In this document: positions 49,901 through 58,900 of the stretch, piece by piece | How the letters are laid out: each line of letters opens with the position of its first letter | Position numbering within the stretch: the first letter of the stretch is position 1 | Assembly (NCBI RefSeq): GCF_954871325.1 | Contig: NC_088775.1 | Coordinates: 44,741,561 to 44,805,560, forward strand | Origin: Gordionus sp. m RMFG-2023 | Lineage: Eukaryota; Nematomorpha; Gordioida; Chordodea; Parachordodidae | Reading direction: 5' to 3' | Length of the DNA stretch: 64,000 nt | Program-made: the position numbers and the translations under genes | Notes under the pieces: generated by a model | The model's input: the letters and a program-made list of their open reading frames with translations, nothing else | What the model was told of the DNA's origin: nothing | The model's database searches: none

Positions 49901-52900
49901 TTTTTGCCCGGGTTTGGTTTAAGGTAAAAAATAAGTGGGTTCAGTTCAGGGAAATGAATCCGGGTTTGGTTCCGAGTTCAGCTCGGGTTTAAAAATGTTT
50001 TAATTATAATAAAAAAACTAGACATAAATTTGGTATAAAAAATAAATTTTTTATTATATTTATACAAAAGTTTCCAAAAACTGCCCTACATCTTTGTTAA
50101 CAATTTTTAAGTTAGATTTTGAGAATTCTTTAAATTAACAATATCCACTATTATAATCTTTACTTTGACTTGTTTACTTTCATTTTCCTCTAATTAATTA
50201 TCTTTGAGAATAAGTTAAAAATTAAAAATAAATGATGTAAAATTTTAAATTTATTAACACTTCACTTTATTGGGAAAAATATTATGAAATCTCAAATGAA
50301 TTATTAATATTTATATTTACAATTATACAAATATTTTAATATATGATTTTAAACAATACACTAAACCCTGTTGAACTCGGGTTCAGATAAAATTCCCGAG
50401 TTCGGTCGAAATATTATCAACATCCAGATCAACCGAAATATTATCAACTTCTAAATCAAGAATTTTCTCAATTCCTTGACTATATAATATACTTATGTCA
50501 TCTTTATTACCCAAAATATCAGGCTTCTCCTGACCCATTTTATCACTCATAATTTTTATTTTCTGAATTTCCTCAAAATTATTTACCAAATTTTTAATTT
50601 TCCCACTCTTTGACATTTTATTTTCCACAATTTTTTTTTCCTTATTATCAAAAATTTCTTGATTATTATTTACCATATTTTCAATTATAATATTCTCTAA
50701 AACCTTATTTTCCACCAATCTATTTTTCATGTTCTTAATATCTACCTTATAGATGTTTTTGGTATTTCATTATTTTTATTATCTTTATTTTTCCCTCGGA
50801 ATATATTCAAAAATTATTTTCCAGTCCAAATTTTGATATCCAATTCCATCCCAAAACTGTATCAATTTTTCCTTCCAAAAAGATCCAAACATATAATTTC
50901 TTTATTTACTACGGTAAATTTACTTTCCCCAATACCATAATTTCCGATCCATTCAATTGTTTTACCCTCATTTTATCTTTAATTATAGGTTTATTTGGTC
51001 ATAACACATATTATTTCCCCTGTATCCTATAACATCGAAATTTCTTTATTTCCTACATTTACTTTTACCCTTAGACATTGATCATAATTTTTATTATCTT
51101 CCAACGTTAAAATCGCTAAATTACATATTTGTACATTCCCTTGGATTACATTTCCCAATATATTTTTATAAACCCCATAATTCTTATTTTCATCCTCCAT
51201 TTTTTATTTCATTATTAACATTCATTGTATTTTCACATATAATTTTATTCATTTAATCCACTGAATTCTTTGATGTAACCCCTCCTAATGTTTTTATTTC
51301 GCCATCATACAATCATTCTACTGTACAATTTTCGCATAATGTCCAATATTACGGCACTTAAAACAGTTATATCATCCACATTGTTTCTTTCATGTATTTT
51401 TCCTCTCATTTATTTTATATATTCCACAGCTGGAAATGCTTTGGAATTTCTTTGTCCATTTTTATAACATTTATCTTGATTATGTCCAAAATTTCCAATC
51501 ACACGAAACCTCAATTTTTTGTTTTTCATTTTACAGCTTATATGTCAGAACGTAACAATCTTCTGCATTATGTTCTTTATTTCCACATCTTTTACATATC
51601 TTCGGTAACATTCTTTTATTTATTTCATTACATTCTCTGCTTATATGCCATATTTTCCACAATTATAACATGCTCCATTTTGCCCCGTCCTATTTGAATC
51701 CATTTCCCCCTTTATCATTTCCATAATGTTGTTCTATTCCCTTTATTTCATTTTTTTTCTCCAATTCTTTTATTTTCATTTTCATTTCGGCCATTTCTAC
51801 CCGCAGTATTTCTTTTTCTCTAACTCAATTTTTTCCATTCTTTCTTTTTTTTATTTCCATTTCTTCTATCTCTTTCCTTTCAGATTCCCATTCCTCTCTC
51901 ATTTCCCGTTTCATTTTTTTAATTTCACTCTCTTTTTTACATTATCAATTTTTTTATTTCGTTTTTTTTATTTTCATTATACTATCAATTTTATCTTTTT
52001 CTTTTTTAGAATCTCGAATGCTATATGGTTTATTAATATTAATCCCAAATTCTCATTTTTCAAATCGTATTTTTAATATTTCATTTTTTTCCCCATCAAT
52101 TTTCACCATACACTAAATAATTTTTCCATTTTTTTAAAAAACTCCTCAATTTTTTCTATTTCCATTTGTTTTAATAATTTTATTCTATTTGTATCTTTAT
52201 TTCCATTCCTTCTCTTATAATCAATAAATTATAACCCATAATATTAAGATTATAGCTCTTCCAAAATAAATTAATTGTGAGAAACATTTTTAATTTTAAA
52301 ATAATTGTATGTTTTAAAATTTTTCCTATTCAGCATCTTAAAATTTTATTTTACTTAAAAAAATTTTAAACTCTGAATTAAACTTTATAATAAATTAATT
52401 AATAATTTTATTAAAAATATTTTCACAATTATAAATGATAAAAAGTATGCTAATGCAATTATTACCAAAATACAATACATTAAATTTTAACAGAACAAAA
52501 TTTATCTTTTATTTCGAATTTCCTTTTTTATTTTCTAATGGTTTATGATCGTATATTTTTATATTAACATTGCGTTAAATTTTTCCTAAGTGTCTTCTTC
52601 GTGGTTGAATAAAAAGCACCACTTCTTTTACGATTAGTTTCCACAAAATTACTTGATTATTACCAAAAATAATTACCTGATAGTTCTTAAAACAAAAGCT
52701 TCTTCTAAAACCTATATTTTATTTTCCACAAAAAAAACTAATAATCTATATTTTTTTTACAAATACGATATTTTTTTTAAAATTAAAATGATTAAAATAA
52801 TATCAATAATTCAACACAAAAACAGTATAATTTAATTATAATTTATTATTTAACTAAAGTTACTAAAATCAAATCATCGAAGGAAAAAAAACTAAATCAA

Positions 52901-55900
52901 ATCATCTGAACATAATTGTCATCTTTATTTGTTACTTTCATATATATGTATATATAGATATCCAAAAAACCAATCTATATTAATATAAAATGATACTTAA
53001 GGCGTATAAAATAACAATATCAATTTATATACTACAAAATAATAATAACAAAATTATCAAATTACCAGGGATCCAAACCGAAACGAATATTGGTTCGGTT
53101 CAGGTTCGGATAAAAATAATAGTTCAGGTTCGGTTCGTAATTAAATTATCGGTTCGGTTCGAACCTCTAAAAACCGGTTTGCCCACTTTTGTATTTAAAT
53201 TTACATTCAAATTATGTATAGGGAATAATATCTTTTTATTTCATCATAAAAATAAAAAACAAAAACATTAAACCTTCATTTTTATCAATTACACATAAAA
53301 TAATATTTATTTATAAATATAACAAATAAATACCAATGATTAATTTTAATATAAACAATATTTAACTTTATTTACATAAAAAAATTTTATTGAACTACCC
53401 AATTAATATATTTTAAAGATTCGTTTCACTCAAATTAAAAAGGAGATAGTATAAATTTATTTGTTGAAAAACATCTTTCCATGCTAACTTGAGTAGCCAG
53501 CACTGACAGTTTGATATCAGACAATTTACATAATTCTGGCTATCAATTACTCTGATTTCTCTAATAGTCTAAAATATTCATATTTTTATTTAACTTAGGT
53601 TATTTAGAAACTAAAATATTTCAAATATTGATTTTTTGTAACAGATTTTGTTTGTTACCATTCTTTTTTAAGAAGACTTTCTACTAAATCCTCTTCAGCG
53701 AATATATATTAACCAGCGTTGATTCACCTTCAATAGAATCATCCACTCTTATAATCAAGTTTAATTCCATGTTATGCCATATTTTTAAACTTTTTTATTT
53801 TATTAGACTTTTGTTCTGATTTTTTTAATATTATCCAAATTCTAGAGTGGTTTCTTTTTATGTGAGGCTCAAGATTTGCTCCATGATGGCCTTTCATATT
53901 TATTTAACAATAAATAATATTACATTTTGATGTGTCATTTATAATACTATAGTAAATAATTTATATTGGTCTCTAGGTATAATTTATAATAAAATTTTAA
54001 AAAATGCTATGAAATAACAATAAACTAAAGTTTATAAAAAATTATGATTGACACTTATCAATCAAATTTGATTGATAATAATCTTTAAAATAATTCGAAT
54101 ATGATTAAAAAATTTTCAATATACTAATAATAACTTACATATTGTTTTATAAGCATACAATCATGAGGCTCGAACCGGTTCAGAGGCATTTTAGAGGTTC
54201 GTTCAGGTTCAGCTAAAAAATTTTTAGCGGTTTAGGTTTAATAAAAAAAACCCGGTTTTTAGCGGTAGGTTCGGTTTGGATCCCTACAATTACTTTATAA
54301 AATCACTACAAAAATATTAATGAGTAATAACAACTAAATTTAAATTTGATATCTAAATAAAGTGTTGTTTTAATTTGACGATGATTATCTCAACAATAAT
54401 TACTCTCGCTTGTTCTTTTAAATAAATATAATAAAAAAATAAACAAAACTTTAATTTTTTTTATAAAAATGGGTTTGCCAAATACGCGTTTATTATCACT
54501 TATCAGGGTTCCTACAACGTTTGGTTCAGGTCCAGGTTTAGAAATGTTTAATAAATGAGTTTCAATCTAGATGGGTCCAGACAGGTTTAACCCGATTTAA
54601 TAGAATAAGGTATTTAACTAGAGTTGTTACGGTATCTAAATGCAGATACAATTTTTTATTATAATCTTTTAAGGTATGTATAATGTCAAAATTGATCATT
54701 CGCTCAAATTTTAAAGTGAATGAAATATTTACTATTCGTTTATCATTAAATTTAATAATAAAATATTATTGTTAGCTTTTATTATTTATCAGTGCTTAAT
54801 ACATTTTTAGCCACACTAAAAAGTCTTTCACTAATACACTGAAAGATACGTTGTTTAGAATAATCTACAAATATAGTAAAATCATGATATTAATTTTTTT
54901 AGAAACTATTCAAAGTTGCTAGGTGTCAAAATTTGTATAAGAGACCCTAGTTCACTTTTAAATTGCAGTTTTTCCTAACTTAGTAATATAAATTTTGCTT
55001 CTTTTTACCTTTGATTATTAAAAATTAAATTAAATGTGAACAAAATTTTAAAACTCCTCTTATTTAAGGAATAAAAAAACGGTAGTTAGGACTAGAGGTG
55101 GGCGCGGGCCGTGAAATTAAGCGTGACCCATCGTGTCACGGCGTGAGTGTGAATAAATTTTAAATTCGATGGCGTGACGGACCTTCCCAAAATTTTCACC
55201 GGGCGTGATCGGGCGTGAACATAAATTTCCCGTGAATCACTGAAATTTTAATTTTTAAAATTGTTTTTTATAAATATAAATTTGCAATTTTATAATTATA
55301 AATTTGCAATTTTATAATTATATTATATATTTTTTTATTTAATTTAGTTCTTTTTTAAAAAAGAATAATTTATGAAAAATAAAAATCTTCCGCATTTTAT
55401 AAACAACATCCGGTATCATTTTGTTAGTTTTATTTTCTTTTTATGTTTAGGCGTTTTTTATCGCGTTTGCTAAATTTTGCTTAAACTTTTTACTGAAAAG
55501 TCAGTTATATTTTATTTGTAAAGATCTTCAATCTTTAAATGCAACAGAAAGTGAAGGATTTTGGGTTACATATGGATAACAAAATATAAAAGTTATGAAT
55601 TGGAAAACATGAATAGTATAGGTCCAAAAATATATCATATAATAAAATTTAAGATTAAAAGCCTGATAATAATTACTTGTCCATAATCACTGATATTTGG
55701 ACAGATGACTATAAAAATCTAAGTTTTTAACCATTATAGGACATATTATCATTAAGAATTTTAATTAAAAACATTTATTTTGGCCACAAGGGCAATGGAT
55801 GAAAAAAAAGTCAAAATTAAAAGTGTAGTCAATTCAATTTTAGGAGAATATATAGAAGTAGAAAATTACTTAAATAAATGTATAGTTGTGAGTGATAACG

Positions 55901-58900
55901 GAGCAAATCTTATAAGTGCATTCAAAGATGACGAAACGCTAAGCATGTATATGCCATATACTAAATAATATTATGCATTATATTTTGACAATTGTTTAAC
56001 TCAAATAGCCTTAAATATATAGGGTGTAAAAAAATAGTACAATATTTCAAACACAGCTAATAAAAAACTAAGCCACACCCTTAAACAATATGTAATAGCG
56101 AAAATAACGAGATGGAACTCTGTATATATCATGATACAGAGTTTCTTAAAATCATATTCTGTGATACAGGTGTACTTGTTTAGAAAGCAAGAATTAAATA
56201 GATTAGCCACAATTGATATCAGCATCTTACGCAAGTTAGATAAATTTTTATCAATATTTAAAGAATGCTCGGATAATCTGAGAGCAGATTCTCGTCCCAC
56301 AATAAATAAAGTTTTTCTATGGAAACAAAAATTAATAAAATTTTGTTAACCTTCTAAACGTGATACAATAATAATCTAAACCTTAAAATACAGAACAAGA
56401 TTTCATTTAAAAGATTATTATGCAGTCACTACAGTAGGCTTAATTCTAGATCCGAATTTCAAAAGACTTAAGTTTTTAATAAAAGAAGAAAATGATATAT
56501 ATAAAACAATCTTATAAATGCTTAATGATATAAAATTAGATGATATGCATAAGTCGATGCCAACTAACATTTATAACTTTCCTAACTTAACCTAAACTTA
56601 TAAAAAACCGTATATTCTAAATGATCAATACCAACTATCACTTTCCTAATTCATCCTACACTTATAAAAGACTGTATATTTCTAGATGATTCTGATGAAG
56701 CATCAACATTACCGATGAAAGCTGTGAGGATGAACTTAAAAGATTCATATAAGATAAATATCAAGACAATATTTTGAAGTTTTGGAAGCAGGAATATTCA
56801 TTTCCTTTTTTGAGAAAATTATCGAGTAAAATTTTGTCAGCTGCAAGTTCGGCTTCTAGTGAAAAGTTATTTTCTGTAGTCAATCTCTTATTAGAGGAAA
56901 GGCGTACACAATTGAAATAAAAAAAGATGGACATTCTTCTTTTTCCAAATAAATTTCGATTTATAGATTGTATTTATTTTTTGTTATTTGGATTATGAAA
57001 TTAGAGAAATAAATAGAATGAATTCAAAAAAGTGTAAAATTAAAGTAATAATTTTAAAAAATTTAAAAACACCGTGAATTTTCGGGCGTGACGGGCGTGA
57101 ATCAAAATATTGTTTGGGCGGGTCGGGTCGAAAATTTTTTAGCGTTAAGCGTGAATGGGCGGGATATTTTTTTATTGCCACCGTGAGCGGGCGGGCCGTG
57201 AATAAAAATTTAAGCCCGCGCCCACCTCTAGTTAGGACACCCTCTAATTGTTTGTTTAAATTGTAAAAAAATTATACTCGGAAAGAATTTTAATAAATTT
57301 GTTACTAAAAATAGGATAAAATATAAATATTTTTAATAAAATAAAAAATGAGTAAAATTGAAAAAACGATAATCAAACTCAGATATATCTTAATGGATTA
57401 GGAGTTAAAACAAAAAATCAAGTTTGAACGTAACCTAATATTTTTTACTTTTGTTTTGAAGTAATCAAGCATAAAATGATGAAAAAGGAAAAAAAAAGAC
57501 TTATAGACCTAAATATTTAATCTAGGTACGGTTTCGAGAAATTATCTTATTATTTTTAAATATACGATTTTTAATAATATCGGGCTATACCTCAAAAATA
57601 ACTCCGAGTGATATATTGGGCAGCCCTAATATATTTGTTTTTAACTATATTTACAATCTAGATGTCGTATTTTTGATCGTCACATTCATAATCTTATTGC
57701 TTGAATTCTTTCGAATTTATTTTTTATTTAACGCGATTTGAATTTGTTCGCTTATTTTAATTTTTGCATTTATACCGATATATTAACTTTTTTTTAAACT
57801 TTATAACGCAGGAGCACATTATATTGTTTCATCTATAATATATAGGTAGACAGAGTTTGGCAGTACCGCGACTTATATCTAAGATAAAGATCCTTTTTTT
57901 TCTTGTATTCAATCTTTTTGATATTTTTAATAAGATACTAGTATCTGTTTCTAAGATTCTTTATTCTCAAATGAATCTTGTATCTTTTCCATCTTTACAA
58001 AAGATACAAATACAGATTCTTTTTAATATTCATGTTTAAAATATATTTTATTTTCTTCGGGAATCTTATATTAATTTCTTTATTTTTTTCCTCCATATTT
58101 AAAATATATTGAAAACCATAATTAGCTGGAAAATTTCCAACTCATATTTAGATAGATAGATAGATAAAAAATAACAACACCAAAACGAAATAAGTAAAGA
58201 TTAATGTAACTAGATAGAATATCATTACCAATTTTATGTAATATATTTAATTTATAATATGATTAACGCTCATGGTAGTGAAGAAGAAGGTAGTGAAATA
58301 TAAATTATTAAAATAAGTTCCCCTGAATCAAATCCAATTTTTTAAATTTTAGATGGAAATTTTTTTTAAATAAAAGTTAAAAAAGATAATGTACAGACTG
58401 AATTTAAAACCTGTATAAACAAAAAAATGATAAAGGTTCAACACAAATTTTTTAAACATATTAAAGTATATTATTTATATGTGGTTAAAAGGGACATAGG
58501 TTATCTTAAAAATTCAAGTTTACCATATTCTCTACCTTTATTAAAAACTTGCCCAAGATGGTATGGGCAAGAGATTTTGAAAAAAAATTTCCAATATGAA
58601 TATAACGAGGCTTTTTTGGCATTTAAGAACTTATGGATTGAGTTAGATGATAAGAAAATACTTTACCAGAGTTTATAATCAAGCTTAAATTATAACACCA
58701 ATAGATCTCAAACATCTAATAAAGAAAATGGTAATTATTTTTGAGTTTAATAATACAAATAACATTGAACTGGAGGTTTTAAATTATTTTAAAGAAAGTC
58801 AAAATACATTATAAATGATTAATTATTATCCTTCTATTATGGAATTTTTTAAAAAATATGCAATTCAAAGGTTATTTAGTTTTGGCACAATGTTAAGTAC

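Larger units (their letters stand above)
55093..57230 (+). mobile_element. 2.1-kb hAT transposon with GC-rich ends and exact 8-bp target duplication
   Basis: Ends TAGAGGTGGGCGCGGGC and GCCCGCGCCCACCTCTA are perfect inverse copies, flanked by GTTAGGAC at 55085-55092 and 57231-57238. Subterminal regions hold many GCGTGA / GGGCGTGAAT motifs in both arms. Transposase remains lie inside on the plus strand. The perfect ends suggest a comparatively young or recently mobilised copy, although its gene is broken. Confidence 0.94.

Noticed and set aside
51392-52076. Plus-strand frames rich in Phe, Ser and Ile (101 and 116 codons)
   Set aside because: They are antisense shadows of a Lys/Glu/Asn-rich minus-strand gag-like region; polypurine coding reads as Phe-rich on the other strand.
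52990-53271. 93-codon plus frame with repeated VRFEP-like words
   Set aside because: It is the translation of GGTTCGGTTCAGG-type terminal repeats of the hAT at 53066-54286.
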